NCBI RefSeq assembly: GCF_030406775.1 | Contig: NZ_CP129119.1 | Location: 1,026,001-1,090,000, forward strand | Direction of reading: 5' to 3' | DNA from: Sporosarcina trichiuri | GTDB lineage: Bacteria > Bacillota > Bacilli > Bacillales_A > Planococcaceae | DNA: 64,000 bases | Shown here: positions 45,946 to 55,397 of the stretch, piece by piece | Layout: every line of letters begins with the position of its first letter | Position numbering within the stretch: position 1 is the first letter of the stretch | Position numbers and translations under genes: made by a program | The notes under the pieces: model-generated | Seen by the model: the letters and a program-made list of their open reading frames with translations, nothing else | Told to the model about the DNA's origin: nothing | Databases searched by the model: none

Positions 45946-46002
45946 AATAGTAACGGTTACGATTACTCGTCTGATTATATACGATTGGCCGTTCGCTGAC
46001 AA
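45946..46002 (-). promoter_or_regulatory. SigA promoter and Zur box of znuC-znuB-zur
   Basis: On the minus strand TTGTCA (45997-46002), 17 nt and a perfect TATAAT (45974-45979). Immediately downstream (45946-45964) is a 9-1-9 inverted repeat, AATCGTAAC-C-GTTACTATT, one mismatch between halves and close to the Bacillus Zur box TCGTAATNATTACGA. Bound Zur would block RNA polymerase escape. Feedback by Zur on its own operon follows. Confidence 0.85.
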
Positions 46003-46026
46003 ATAAAAAGAAAGTTGGGTGGCATA

Positions 46027-46275
46027 TTGGATTATACAAAGTTATTGCTGGAGATGAAGAAACGGTCGGATGAAGACATGTTCAAGCTGTCCCGGAGTTA
46101 TGGACTGGATTTCTCCGTAGAAGAAATCCGTCAGCTCCGGCCGCTGCTGGATGAAATATCGATGCATTGGATCCTGACGGGCGTCCCGGAGACATTCGTA
46201 TCGAAAGTGTCTAATGTCATCGGGGAACAGCGCACCCATCAGATCCTTGAAAACTATCTGAACATGAAAAAGTGA
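46027..46275 (+). CDS. yqfT: DUF2624 protein YqfT
   Basis: 82 aa, helical, with HWILTGVPETFVSKVSNVIGEQRT, a DUF2624 hallmark. Function unknown. The start is uncertain: TTG at 46027, with a weak GGGTGG before it, or TTG at 46015. Confidence 0.75.
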   Translation: MDYTKLLLEMKKRSDEDMFKLSRSYGLDFSVEEIRQLRPLLDEISMHWILTGVPETFVSKVSNVIGEQRTHQILENYLNMKK

Positions 46276-46314
46276 ACAGGAGGCCCTCCCTCAGCCGGGA
46301 TGGGCCTCCTGTTC
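46266..46314 (-). terminator. Terminator of cshB-nfo
   Basis: A 13-bp perfect stem (46274-46286 against 46302-46314), extended by an inner 4-bp stem, is followed on the minus strand by ACTTTTTC. The end of yqfT overlaps it. Confidence 0.8.
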
Positions 46315-46323
46315 TGATGAAAT

Positions 46324-47241
46324 TCATACGTCTGATGCTTCACCGAGAAGAGCATCCCTGTGCGCAGTCGTGAACTCACCGCTTCTCAGCATGCTGATCT
46401 CTTCTTTATAAGGCGCTGTCTTATTCTTCTTATCCACTCCGATGAACGGCGTTTCCAGGATCTTCGGAACCGATTTGAAAGAAGGATGATGGACGATGTA
46501 ATGGAGCGGTTCGAATCCGATGTGGCCAAAACCGATATTCTCATGGCGGTCCTTCCCCGCCCCGCGCACATTTTTGCTGTCATTCACATGGATGACAGAA
46601 ATGCGGTCCCGCCCGATGAAGTGATCGAATTCTTCCAGCACACCTTCGAAGTCATTGACGATATCGTACCCCGCGTCATGCACGTGGCACGTATCGAAGC
46701 AGACTGAAAGGCGCTCGTTATTTTTCACGCCATCGATGATGCGGGCAAGTTCTGCAAAACTGCGGCCGCATTCCGTTCCTTTGCCGGCCATCGTTTCAAG
46801 TGCAATCCTGACAGTTGAATCCGACGATAGGACCTCATCCAGCCCTTCGATGATCTTGGCGATCCCCTTGTCCGTCCCTTCCCCTACATGGGCACCTGGA
46901 TGGAGAACGATCTGATCCGCGCCGAGCGCTGCGGTCCGTTCGATCTCGGACTGCAGGAAATCGACACCTAACCGGAATGTCTCCGGTTTCACGGTGTTTG
47001 CAATATTGATGATATACGGGGCATGGACGACCATCGAGGACAGTCCGTTCGCTTCCATATGTGCACGGCCTGCGTCGATGTTCAGTTCATCGATGGCTTT
47101 CCGGCGCGTATTCTGAGGTGCTCCTGTATAGATCATGAATGTGGAGGATCCGAAAGCGGCTGCATCCTTGCTTGAACCGAGCAGCATCTCTTTCCCACTC
47201 ATGGATACATGCGATCCGATTAAAATTGGCTGTTCTGTCAT
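46324..47241 (-). CDS. nfo: Endonuclease IV
   Basis: 305 aa, AP endonuclease of the TIM-barrel Nfo family; cleaves DNA 5' of abasic sites. Zinc ligands are spread over [43 protein letters not shown] and HVNDS. Overlaps cshB by 4 nt (ATGA). Confidence 0.95.
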   Translation of the reverse strand: MTEQPILIGSHVSMSGKEMLLGSSKDAAAFGSSTFMIYTGAPQNTRRKAIDELNIDAGRAHMEANGLSSMVVHAPYIINIANTVKPETFRLGVDFLQSEIERTAALGADQIVLHPGAHVGEGTDKGIAKIIEGLDEVLSSDSTVRIALETMAGKGTECGRSFAELARIIDGVKNNERLSVCFDTCHVHDAGYDIVNDFEGVLEEFDHFIGRDRISVIHVNDSKNVRGAGKDRHENIGFGHIGFEPLHYIVHHPSFKSVPKILETPFIGVDKKNKTAPYKEEISMLRSGEFTTAHRDALLGEASDV

Positions 47242-48533
47242 TTTTTCTTCGTCAGTCTCCTTTGCCGTTTTTTGAACCGTTCCACTTCCTGAGCGCGTTT
47301 CTTTTTATAGCCGGGTTTCACTTTTGTTGGTTTTTTGATCATCGCGGCGGCTTTCTTATCGATTTCATCCTGCTCTTTCGGGCGGTTCTTCCTGGAATGG
47401 CGTTCTTTCAGCTGCACCCATTCACCGTTCTTCACATCTTCATGGACGAACGGCACGCCGAGTTTCTCGATTTTGACGATCGCATCGTCTTCGGATGGGT
47501 CGTAGAGTGTGATGGCAATCCCTTCTAAGCCCGCACGTGCCGTCCTGCCGACACGGTGAATGTAGAATTCAAGGTCTTCGGGGAGCTCATAATTGATGAC
47601 ATGGCTGACCCCGGGGATGTCGATTCCGCGTGCTGCGAGATCGGTCGCCACGATGAATTGGTACTCCAGGTCACGGATCTGCTTCATCATCCGTGTTCTT
47701 TCCCGGGCATTCAGGTCACCGTGCAGTTTCCCGGTCTTAATGCCCTGGCCCGAAAGGTAGGATGCCAGTTCGTCCGCATTCTGTTTCGTATTGGTGAAGA
47801 TGATCGCAAGGTATGGGTTGATGCTTTCAAGTACCTGGACAAGTTTCTTCCTCCGGTCCATCCCCCGTACGGGCACGAGTGAATAATGCATCCCTTCCGT
47901 CAGCGGCTTTTTCGCATCGAGCTGGACGTGCATCGGTGAATCCATGTATTTCCCGAGGAAAGGTTTCAGTTTTTCAGGAATGGTCGCAGAAAAGACGTAC
48001 ATTTCCAGATCATTCGGCATTCTGGAAGCGAATTGATCGATATCTTCGATGAACCCCATGTCGAATGCGAGGTCGGCCTCATCGATCACCAGGATGCTGG
48101 CTGTATGGATTGCGAGGGATCCCGTCTCGGCCATATCCCGGATCCGTCCCGGCGTTCCGATCACGATGTGCGGATTGGATTTCAGCTTGTCCGCGGATCG
48201 TTTCTTATCCGTCCCGCCGATCAGGAGAAGGGAGCGGATTCCGGAGTTTTCCGTAAGCTTCTTCAATTCGTCGGACAGCTGGATTGCAAGTTCCCGTGTA
48301 GGTGCGGTGATCACTGCCTGCAGCTGGTCTTCATTTGGAATGATGCGCTCTGCAATCGGAATCAGGAAACTATGCGACTTCCCTGTTCCTGTATGTGCCT
48401 GTCCGATTGCGCTCGTCCCTTTCAGGATCAGCGGGATCATCTCTTTCTGTATGGGAGTGGGACTTGTGAATCCGAGTGATTCGATCGCGTCGCGAAGGAA
48501 TGGCTTGAATTGGTAATCAGTGTATCTAGACAT
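47238..48533 (-). CDS. cshB: CshB DEAD-box RNA helicase
   Basis: 431 aa. Motif [15 protein letters not shown], motif II DEAD, motif III SAT and motif [13 protein letters not shown] basic C-terminal tail (~370-431, [17 protein letters not shown]) probably binds RNA. Same place as B. subtilis yqfR/cshB, linked there to cold-shock RNA unwinding. Co-transcribed with nfo. Confidence 0.93.
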   Translation of the reverse strand: MSRYTDYQFKPFLRDAIESLGFTSPTPIQKEMIPLILKGTSAIGQAHTGTGKSHSFLIPIAERIIPNEDQLQAVITAPTRELAIQLSDELKKLTENSGIRSLLLIGGTDKKRSADKLKSNPHIVIGTPGRIRDMAETGSLAIHTASILVIDEADLAFDMGFIEDIDQFASRMPNDLEMYVFSATIPEKLKPFLGKYMDSPMHVQLDAKKPLTEGMHYSLVPVRGMDRRKKLVQVLESINPYLAIIFTNTKQNADELASYLSGQGIKTGKLHGDLNARERTRMMKQIRDLEYQFIVATDLAARGIDIPGVSHVINYELPEDLEFYIHRVGRTARAGLEGIAITLYDPSEDDAIVKIEKLGVPFVHEDVKNGEWVQLKERHSRKNRPKEQDEIDKKAAAMIKKPTKVKPGYKKKRAQEVERFKKRQRRLTKKK

Positions 48534-48643
48534 GTTCGATGTCCTCCTATCATTCGTTCATTGTAGCATGAAATGGTGACGTCTGTTCGTTTTTTCGCAT
48601 AGGATACCGTATAAAGCCAGTATGCTTCAGAAAGGAGTCTGTT

Positions 48644-49126
48644 ATGAGATATCAGTCGTTTTATCCATTTGCGAACCAGCAGCGCTACGCACAGGCAAGT
48701 CCGCAGCCTTATCAGCAGTCTATCCAGCAGCACCAGCCATATACGTCTCAGTCCCAGCCAGGACAGCCGGATCAGCAGAATGCATTTCAGGGGTTTTCCC
48801 CTTTCAGCATGAACCATCTGATGGGAGGAGCGCCCCAGCAGCCCGGAAATGCTCCGCAGGCCCGCGGATCTTCAAAACCGGAGATGTATATGGAGACCGC
48901 CAACCGTCTCATCACGACAGTCCAGCAGTATGCCCCGATCGTCCAGCAGTTTGCACCGATGATCCAGAACATCCCGGCGATGTGGAAGCTGTATCGCGGG
49001 TTCCAGTCCCTGCCTGATACGGGCGCTGCAGCAAGTGCCGCAAGTGCTGCCTCATCGGTGAACCGGACGGCAGCTGCAGCCGGACCGCGGCCTTCTGTTC
49101 CGAAAGTGTTCCAGCCACCGATCTAA
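48644..49126 (+). CDS. yqfQ: YqfQ/VrrA family low-complexity protein
   Basis: 160 aa. A Gln/Pro/Tyr-rich N-terminal half (1-~75), then a conserved block METANRLITTVQQYAPIVQQ...IPAMWKLYRGF, and an Ala/Ser-rich tail. Function unknown. Position between cshB and ispH equals B. subtilis yqfQ. Confidence 0.82.
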   Translation: MRYQSFYPFANQQRYAQASPQPYQQSIQQHQPYTSQSQPGQPDQQNAFQGFSPFSMNHLMGGAPQQPGNAPQARGSSKPEMYMETANRLITTVQQYAPIVQQFAPMIQNIPAMWKLYRGFQSLPDTGAAASAASAASSVNRTAAAAGPRPSVPKVFQPPI

Positions 49127-49130
49127 GACT

Positions 49131-49159
49131 TTGAACCTTTCCCTCAACTCCGCTATAAT
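49131..49159 (+). promoter_or_regulatory. SigA promoter of ispH
   Basis: TTGAAC (49131-49136), a 17-nt spacer and a perfect TATAAT (49154-49159), 33 nt before ispH. Confidence 0.82.
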
Positions 49160-49192
49160 GGACTGTAGATCCCTTTAGAGGAGTGAACGTAA

Positions 49193-50164
49193 ATGGAAGT
49201 ATTGAAGATTTCCCCGAGGGGCTACTGCTACGGGGTCGTCGATGCAATGGTTATCGCGAGGAATGCGGCACTCGACGAATCGCTGCCGAGACCGATTTAT
49301 ATATTAGGCATGATTGTCCATAACAAGCACGTGACCGATGCATTCGAAGAGGACGGCATCATTACACTTGAAGGGAACAACCGGCTGGATATTCTGAGCC
49401 AGGTGGAAAAAGGAACAGTCATTTTTACCGCGCATGGCGTCTCCCCCGAAGTACGGGAGCTGGCAAGAAAGAAGGGCCTTGTTTCAATTGATGCGACGTG
49501 CCCGGATGTCACTGTCACACATGACCTGATCCGCGAGAAGACAGCCGACGGATATGAAATCATCTATATCGGCAAATCGCATCACCCGGAACCTGAAGGC
49601 GCCCTCGGTGTCGCTCCGGGGAAAGTGCATTTAGTTGAAAATACGGCAGACATCGAAAACCTCGATCTGCACAATGATAAGCTGCTGGTCACGAACCAGA
49701 CGACCATGAGCCAGTGGGATGTCGCCCACATGATGGAGCTGCTGAAAGAGAAGTTTCCCCAGATCGAAGTGCACAAGGAAATCTGCATGGCGACCCAGGT
49801 ACGGCAGGAAGCTGTCGCAGAGCAGGCGGGCGAGGCCGAGCTGCTCATCGTTGTCGGGGATCCGAAAAGCAACAACTCAAACCGTCTGACACAAGTGTCG
49901 GTCGAGATCGCCGGAACCCCTTCCTACAGGATCTCTGACGTTTCCGAAATCCAGCTGGAATGGCTCGAAGGCGTCGAGCGTGTAGCTGTGACTGCAGGTG
50001 CTTCCACGCCGACACTGATTGTCCGGGAAGTTATTGAATTCCTCACGAAGTACAACCCTGAAGACCCATCGACGCACAGTGCGGAACGGAAATTCGAACT
50101 CAGCCGTCTTCTTCCGAAAATCAAGAAACCGACGCCTGTCACACGGATCGAACCGTACGTTTAA
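49193..50164 (+). CDS. ispH: 4-hydroxy-3-methylbut-2-enyl diphosphate reductase
   Basis: 323 aa. Last MEP step, giving IPP and DMAPP. Three cluster cysteines C12 (GYCYGV), C103 (DATCPDV) and C198 (EICMATQ); substrate contacts in [19 protein letters not shown] and NQTTMS. Own promoter and a convergent terminator. Confidence 0.97.
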   Translation: MEVLKISPRGYCYGVVDAMVIARNAALDESLPRPIYILGMIVHNKHVTDAFEEDGIITLEGNNRLDILSQVEKGTVIFTAHGVSPEVRELARKKGLVSIDATCPDVTVTHDLIREKTADGYEIIYIGKSHHPEPEGALGVAPGKVHLVENTADIENLDLHNDKLLVTNQTTMSQWDVAHMMELLKEKFPQIEVHKEICMATQVRQEAVAEQAGEAELLIVVGDPKSNNSNRLTQVSVEIAGTPSYRISDVSEIQLEWLEGVERVAVTAGASTPTLIVREVIEFLTKYNPEDPSTHSAERKFELSRLLPKIKKPTPVTRIEPYV

Positions 50165-50169
50165 ACTCC

Positions 50170-50223
50170 AAAAAGGCTGTTGCCGGCCCGTCAGTCCGCT
50201 GACGGTCAGTAACAGCCTTTTCC
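50170..50223. terminator. Bidirectional terminator between ispH and the Nif3-like gene
   Basis: An outer stem (about 50170-50180 against 50209-50220) with an inner 7-bp CCGTCAG/CTGACGG stem. T-rich on the plus side, A-rich on the other. Confidence 0.75.
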
Positions 50224-50245
50224 TTTGTCTTCTGCCGGCATTCGC

Positions 50246-51055
50246 TCAGATGAAGGTGAAGGGTTCTGTGCGGATTTGGGACTCGAGGAATTCAACATCG
50301 TACGTTTCAGCTTCGCAGAGGCGTGTCATTTTTTCCGCAACGCCGCGGATCATCACTTTCTCGACGTTATGGCCGGGATCGACGATGCACAGATCGATGG
50401 CTTCAGCGTCCTGTGCTGTATGGTAATACATATCTCCGGTCACGAGCACGTCAGAACCTGCCCGTTTCGCCGCATGGATATACTTGTTCCCATCTCCTCC
50501 GAGAACGCCGACTTTCCGCACAGTCCGCTCCGTGTCTCCTACGACGCGGACCATCGGAACATCCAGGCATTCCTTCACATGCTCGGCAAACTCCCTCAAT
50601 GTCATGTTGTCCGGCAGCTTCCCTACTCGGCCGAGGCCCATTGCTTCGCCCGTCCCCTCTTCCGTCTTCTGCAGGATTTCCAGATCGGCGAGTCCCAGTT
50701 TCTGTGCAAGCAGGTCATTCACGCCGCCGATTGCGATATCAAGGTTCGTATGGGCGGCATAGACCGAGATATCATTCTTCAGGCACAGCTCGATCATCCG
50801 GCCTTGCGGTGTGTCTGTCCAGATATGCTTAGCCGGCCGGAATAGGGGCGGATGGTGCGCGAGTATCAAAGCCGCCCCCCTGCCGATCGCCTCTTCGACA
50901 ACCTGCTCATTCACGTCCAGTGTCACAAGCACTTTTTCCACCCTTCGGTTCAGCCGGCCGATGTGCAAACCGACGGGATCGCCTTCCATCGCAAGCCTTC
51001 TAGGTGACCATGACTCGAACAATTGTATGATTTCATGACCGTTGACCTTCTTCAA
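50246..51055 (-). CDS. yqfO: Nif3-like dinuclear metal-centre protein (YqfO), short form
   Basis: 269 aa. Metal site motifs: LILAHHPPLF, YAAHTNLDIAIGGVND and VTGDMYYHTAQDAEA. Bacillus and Staphylococcus YqfO proteins are ~370 aa with an inserted PII/CutA-like domain; here the two halves are joined directly, as in E. coli YbgI. Role uncertain. Overlaps trmK by 4 nt. Confidence 0.9.
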   Translation of the reverse strand: MKKVNGHEIIQLFESWSPRRLAMEGDPVGLHIGRLNRRVEKVLVTLDVNEQVVEEAIGRGAALILAHHPPLFRPAKHIWTDTPQGRMIELCLKNDISVYAAHTNLDIAIGGVNDLLAQKLGLADLEILQKTEEGTGEAMGLGRVGKLPDNMTLREFAEHVKECLDVPMVRVVGDTERTVRKVGVLGGDGNKYIHAAKRAGSDVLVTGDMYYHTAQDAEAIDLCIVDPGHNVEKVMIRGVAEKMTRLCEAETYDVEFLESQIRTEPFTFI

Positions 51056-51750
51056 TCTGTCAGCACCCTTTCGATCAATTCTTTTGTTTCACTCAGCTGC
51101 CGGTGCTTTTCCGAAGCTTCCGGACTTTGTGCGGACGAAGAGAGCCGATCCAGGACGCGGGAGATTTCTGCTGCTTCCCCCTGCCATTTCTCGAGGAACG
51201 GCTCTGTCCGTTCGTTCATGAGGAACGGACCCATGAACATTTCTTCCGGCGAGTATGCTGCATGTCCGCGTTCCATGGCAAGCACTTCATACAGCTTGCG
51301 GTCCTCTTTCAGGATCGCTTCGCCGATAAGCCGCCAACCGTTCGCAGCGCCCCATTCCCGGATCGCCTTGGCATGGACGTTCGGCTGCAGGATCAGCCGG
51401 TTCACGTCCGCCAGCCGGCCGGCTCCCGCCTCCAGAATGGAAGCGATCAGTGTTCCACCCATCCCTGCAATCGTTACTGTATCCACTCCGTCTTCCGGCA
51501 TGATCGCCTGGAGACCGTCTGCAAGACGGACGGTGATCCGGTCACCCAGACCTTCTTTTGCGACGTTCCGTTTTGCCGATTCGTACGGCCCCCGCACGAC
51601 TTCACCGGCGACCGCTTTATCGATCCGGCTGTTCTGTATGAGCCAGCAGGGCAGGTACGCATGGTCGCTGCCAATGTCGGCCAGCACCGACCCCGGCTTA
51701 ACAAACGATGCGACACACGCCAGCCGTTCGGATAATCTTTTTGCATTCAT
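51052..51750 (-). CDS. trmK: tRNA (adenine22-N1)-methyltransferase
   Basis: 232 aa. Rossmann methyltransferase with LADIGSDHAYLP (~23-34) and VTIAGMGGTLI, followed by a C-terminal coiled coil. Modifies A22 in the D-loop of tRNA. The start is the ATG at 51748-51750 after AAAGGTGG; 31 codons of extra open frame upstream are rejected. Confidence 0.92.
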   Translation of the reverse strand: MNAKRLSERLACVASFVKPGSVLADIGSDHAYLPCWLIQNSRIDKAVAGEVVRGPYESAKRNVAKEGLGDRITVRLADGLQAIMPEDGVDTVTIAGMGGTLIASILEAGAGRLADVNRLILQPNVHAKAIREWGAANGWRLIGEAILKEDRKLYEVLAMERGHAAYSPEEMFMGPFLMNERTEPFLEKWQGEAAEISRVLDRLSSSAQSPEASEKHRQLSETKELIERVLTD

Positions 51751-51842
51751 AAATAGTGTTCCACCTTTCGTCATCTGCACATGACGCTGATTCCTACTCC
51801 CCATCATATCGGAAATGGACAGCGGTTGCACGCAGTACCGCA

Positions 51843-51884
51843 CAAAAAAGCGACCGGGAAGTATGGATACCCCCGGTCGCTTTT
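51843..51884 (-). terminator. Terminator of cccA
   Basis: A 12-bp stem (51846-51857 against 51872-51884) followed on the minus strand by six T. Confidence 0.87.
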
Positions 51885-51892
51885 CACATGGA

Positions 51893-52267
51893 TTATTTCA
51901 AAGAGAGAATGTAGTCGACCATGTCGTCGATGTGAGCATCTTCGATAAGTCCACCCGGCATGCCGCCTTTACCATTCTTGATGATTTCATGGAGCTCATC
52001 GGCATCTTTGCCTTCACCGTGCAGGCTCGGCCCAATGTTACCTTCGAGGTTTTCACCATGACATGTAATACATTTCTGCTGAGCGACCGCTTCCGGATCG
52101 AAATCACCGGAATCTGCGCCTTCGTCTTTCGTACCTTCTTCAGTTGCTTCATCATCCGAACCGGCAATTTCCTTCTGCTGCGGAATCCCGTACAAGGACA
52201 TGAAGAAAATGAGTCCGATTCCAAGCGCGAAAATCAGAATATAAGGAACAACAGGATTTTTACCCAA
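51893..52267 (-). CDS. cccA: Cytochrome c550 (CccA type)
   Basis: 124 aa. One N-terminal membrane helix (~6-26), an acidic linker (34-60), then a mono-heme domain with CITCH (C66, C69, H70) and the axial methionine in GGMPGG. Electron carrier facing outside. The start is TTG at 52265-52267, eight bases after AAGGAGG; earlier codons are not used. Confidence 0.94.
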   Translation of the reverse strand: MGKNPVVPYILIFALGIGLIFFMSLYGIPQQKEIAGSDDEATEEGTKDEGADSGDFDPEAVAQQKCITCHGENLEGNIGPSLHGEGKDADELHEIIKNGKGGMPGGLIEDAHIDDMVDYILSLK

Positions 52268-52406
52268 CGAACTAACCTCCTTCACCAGAAACAATTCTGT
52301 AGTATATAGTGCACACATTCATTGTACTGTATTCGCGGCGAAACCGAAAGACTTATCATTCTACTTTTCGATTTTGTGACAATTTCGCCATACTTTGTGA
52401 AGATTT

Positions 52407-53549
52407 TCAGCAGCCGATCTGCCGGGCGATCACCATACGCTGGACTTCGGAAGTTCCCTCCCCGATTTCAAGCAGCTTGGCGTCCCGCATATAGCGCTCG
52501 ACTTCGTACTCCCGCATATAGCCATAGCCGCCATGAATCTGGATCGCCTGATCGGCGACTTCCATCGCAATTTCGGACGCATACAGTTTACACATCGCCG
52601 CTTCTTTTGTGAACGGCCTGCCCTGGTCTTTCAGCCAGGCGGCTTTGTACACTATTGTGCGTGCGAGCTCGATCTTCAGCGCCATGTCTGCGAGCTTGAA
52701 CTGCGTCGCCTGGAATTCGGACAGCGTCTTACCGAACTGTTTCCGTTCTTTTGAATAGCGGAGGGCCCTGTCATAAGCTGCCTGGGCGATTCCGACAGCC
52801 ATCGCTCCGATTCCGATCCTGCCGCCGTCCAATGTGACAAGGAACTGACGGAAACCGTTCCCTCTCTTGCCGAGCAGGTTTTCTTCCGCCACCCGGACAT
52901 TATCCAGTACGAGCTCCGTCGTATTGGATGCGTGAAGCCCCATCTTTTCATAATTGTCGATGATTGTGAACCCGTCCGCATCCGTCGGTACGATGATGGC
53001 GCTGATCTCTTTGCCGCCTGACTCATCCTTCCCTGTAATTGCGGTCAATGCCAGATTCTTTGCATAGCTGGCGTTGGTGATGTACACCTTCGACCCATTG
53101 ATCGTGAAGGTGCCGTCTTCCAGCACGGCAGTTGTCTGTGTGCCTCCGGCATCCGAGCCGGCATTCGGTTCTGTCAGACCGAACGCGCCGAACGATGTCC
53201 CTTCGCAGATCGGGCGCAGATATTTCTGCTTCTGCTCTTCCGTCCCGAACAGATTGAGCGGCGCACCGCCAAGTGAAATATGTGCGGAGTATGTAATCCC
53301 TGTCGAAGCACAGGCACGGCTCAGCTCTTCCGTGACAATTGCAAAACTGGTCGTATCCGCACCGGCGCCCCCATACTCCTCCGAAAACGGCAGGCCCATC
53401 ATCCCCATGTCTGAAAGTTTGCGGAAAATCTCTTTCGGAAACTCATTTGTACGGTCCCGTTCAATCGCGCCGGGAGCGACTTCCTCACTGGCGAATTCCC
53501 GGATCGTCTTCTGTATCATCTGCTGTTCTTCAGTTAAGTTAAAATCCAT
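52407..53549 (-). CDS. Acyl-CoA dehydrogenase
   Basis: 380 aa, FAD-dependent, short/branched-chain type. Motifs: GLTEPNAGSDAGG, YITNASYA, FGKTLSEFQATQFKLADM and a C-terminal IGEGTSEVQRMVIARQI, which includes the catalytic-base region (Glu before the GTSE turn). Oxidises acyl-CoA to enoyl-CoA. B. subtilis has no such gene between cccA and sigA, so this is a lineage-specific neighbour. Monocistronic; no terminator recognised. Confidence 0.92.
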   Translation of the reverse strand: MDFNLTEEQQMIQKTIREFASEEVAPGAIERDRTNEFPKEIFRKLSDMGMMGLPFSEEYGGAGADTTSFAIVTEELSRACASTGITYSAHISLGGAPLNLFGTEEQKQKYLRPICEGTSFGAFGLTEPNAGSDAGGTQTTAVLEDGTFTINGSKVYITNASYAKNLALTAITGKDESGGKEISAIIVPTDADGFTIIDNYEKMGLHASNTTELVLDNVRVAEENLLGKRGNGFRQFLVTLDGGRIGIGAMAVGIAQAAYDRALRYSKERKQFGKTLSEFQATQFKLADMALKIELARTIVYKAAWLKDQGRPFTKEAAMCKLYASEIAMEVADQAIQIHGGYGYMREYEVERYMRDAKLLEIGEGTSEVQRMVIARQIGC

Positions 53550-53630
53550 CTCTCATTCCCCCTTTGTGAACGCTTACATGATTCATTATACCGAATTTAC
53601 GGATAGGTTAACAGAAAAAAGAATCCCTGC

Positions 53631-54188
53631 TCAATAGGTCATGAGCAGGAATCCGATAATCATTAAAAGTCCGGCTGAACCGGAAATCGTGAAATACATC
53701 AGTTTCAGAAGCCGGCCCGCAAACAGCCAAAGGATACTGTTGAGCATCAGCAGACCGAGAAGCAGCATGGTCTCCCCCTCAAAATATGAAAACCATACTT
53801 TCAGTGAGAGTCCGAGAATAAGAAACGCCGCAATTATGTAGGTAAATGGCAGCAGGGAATTCCTGACTGCCTTGCTGGTCATCAGCCGGACTAGCAGCAT
53901 CGCCGTGAACAGACAAGTGGCTGCGATTGCTGCCAGCGGATGACTTTTGACGAAAAACAGTACTGCTCCGAGCCCGCCGGCTGCCAGGAGAAGCAGAATC
54001 AGTCTGCCGGAAACGGGAGACCGTTCTTTCTCAAGAACGGACGTCTCTGCCTTCATCTCTTCCTGTCCTTCCGATTCACCCTGGGCGTACAGCGTGATCA
54101 GAAAATCACAATAATGCTCGGGAAGGAGTCGGTTTTTCTTCCAATACTGTATTTCAGAAATGATGATCCGTTTGCGCTGTGGGTTCAT
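53631..54188 (-). CDS. Unknown membrane protein next to sigA
   Basis: 185 aa. The cytosolic N-terminus (1-~60) has ISEIQYWKKNRLLPEHYCDF, a motif I have seen described only in uncharacterised Bacillales proteins. Five hydrophobic helices follow (~62-80, 83-102, 111-130, 140-158 and 162-183). Not recognised as a transporter or enzyme. Start ATG after GAGAAGG-like bases. Lies downstream of the sigA terminator. Confidence 0.72.
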   Translation of the reverse strand: MNPQRKRIIISEIQYWKKNRLLPEHYCDFLITLYAQGESEGQEEMKAETSVLEKERSPVSGRLILLLLAAGGLGAVLFFVKSHPLAAIAATCLFTAMLLVRLMTSKAVRNSLLPFTYIIAAFLILGLSLKVWFSYFEGETMLLLGLLMLNSILWLFAGRLLKLMYFTISGSAGLLMIIGFLLMTY

Positions 54189-54208
54189 AACCGTTCTCCT
54201 TCTCTTTC

Positions 54209-54240
54209 AAAAAAGGCGCCGGCAGCTTGTCCGGCACCTC
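54209..54240 (-). terminator. Terminator of dnaG-sigA
   Basis: An 8-bp GC-rich stem (54215-54222 against 54231-54238) followed on the minus strand by six T. Confidence 0.85.
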
Positions 54241-54245
54241 GGCAA

Positions 54246-55364
54246 TCATTCCAGGAAGTCTTTCAAACGCTTGCTGCGGGATGGGTGGCGCAGCTTTCTG
54301 AGTGCTTTCGCTTCGATCTGCCGGATCCGTTCCCGGGTGACGCCGAATACTTTCCCGACTTCCTCGAGTGTCCTTGTTCTGCCGTCATCCAGTCCGAAGC
54401 GGAGACGCAGGACGTTCTCTTCCCGGTCGGTCAGCGTATCGAGCACATCTTCCAGCTGTTCCTTCAGCAGTTCATAGGCTGCATGGTCAGACGGGGACTG
54501 CGCTTCCGAATCCTCGATGAAATCACCAAGATGGGAATCATCCTCTTCCCCGATCGGTGTTTCGAGAGAGACGGGCTCTTGCGCAATCTTCAGGATCTCA
54601 CGCACTTTCTCAGGTGTGAGTTCCATTTCCTCGCCGATCTCCTCAGGCGATGGTTCCCGGCCGAGATCCTGCAGCAGCTGGCGCTGGACACGGATCAGCT
54701 TGTTGATGGTTTCCACCATATGGACAGGAATCCGGATCGTACGCGCCTGGTCCGCGATCGCACGGGTGATGGCCTGGCGGATCCACCAAGTCGCATACGT
54801 ACTGAACTTGAACCCTTTCGTATGGTCGAACTTTTCAACAGCTTTGATAAGCCCCATGTTACCTTCCTGGATGAGGTCGAGGAACAGCATTCCGCGGCCC
54901 ACATAGCGCTTTGCGATACTGACGACCAACCGCAAGTTCGCTTCCGCAAGCCTTTTCTTCGCTTCCTCATCGCCAGCGATGATCCGCTTCGCCAATTCGA
55001 CTTCCTCTTTACCGGTAAGCAGGTCGACACGGCCGATCTCTTTCAGATACATACGGACAGGATCATTGATCTTCACACCCGGCGGAACACTGAGATCGTT
55101 CAGATCGAACCGTTCCTCATCGGCAGCCGGCTTATCAGGTGCATCTTCCGCGCTGTCCTCTTTGCCTTCCATCTCGATGCCGGCTGCCTCGATCTGATCG
55201 AGAAACTCCTCAAACTGGTCGGGTTCCATTTCAAAGGCTGCAAGTTTCTCTGTAACCTCTTCCAGAGAAAGCTCTCCGCTTTTCTTGCCGCTGTCGAGCA
55301 GGGCCGCTTTGGCATCCTCCAATGTAGTTTCAGTCTCGCCAGTCAGTTCCTCTTTTTTTGCCAT
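54246..55364 (-). CDS. sigA: Primary RNA polymerase sigma factor SigA
   Basis: 372 aa. Sigma 1.1 region, then region 2 ([33 protein letters not shown]), region 3 and region 4 with a helix-turn-helix ([27 protein letters not shown]). Housekeeping sigma. Lies 33 nt after dnaG in the classic operon; the promoters found in this window match its consensus. Confidence 0.98.
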   Translation of the reverse strand: MAKKEELTGETETTLEDAKAALLDSGKKSGELSLEEVTEKLAAFEMEPDQFEEFLDQIEAAGIEMEGKEDSAEDAPDKPAADEERFDLNDLSVPPGVKINDPVRMYLKEIGRVDLLTGKEEVELAKRIIAGDEEAKKRLAEANLRLVVSIAKRYVGRGMLFLDLIQEGNMGLIKAVEKFDHTKGFKFSTYATWWIRQAITRAIADQARTIRIPVHMVETINKLIRVQRQLLQDLGREPSPEEIGEEMELTPEKVREILKIAQEPVSLETPIGEEDDSHLGDFIEDSEAQSPSDHAAYELLKEQLEDVLDTLTDREENVLRLRFGLDDGRTRTLEEVGKVFGVTRERIRQIEAKALRKLRHPSRSKRLKDFLE

Positions 55365-55397
55365 AATAACCTGTTCCTCCTTAGTACGCCGGTCGGC

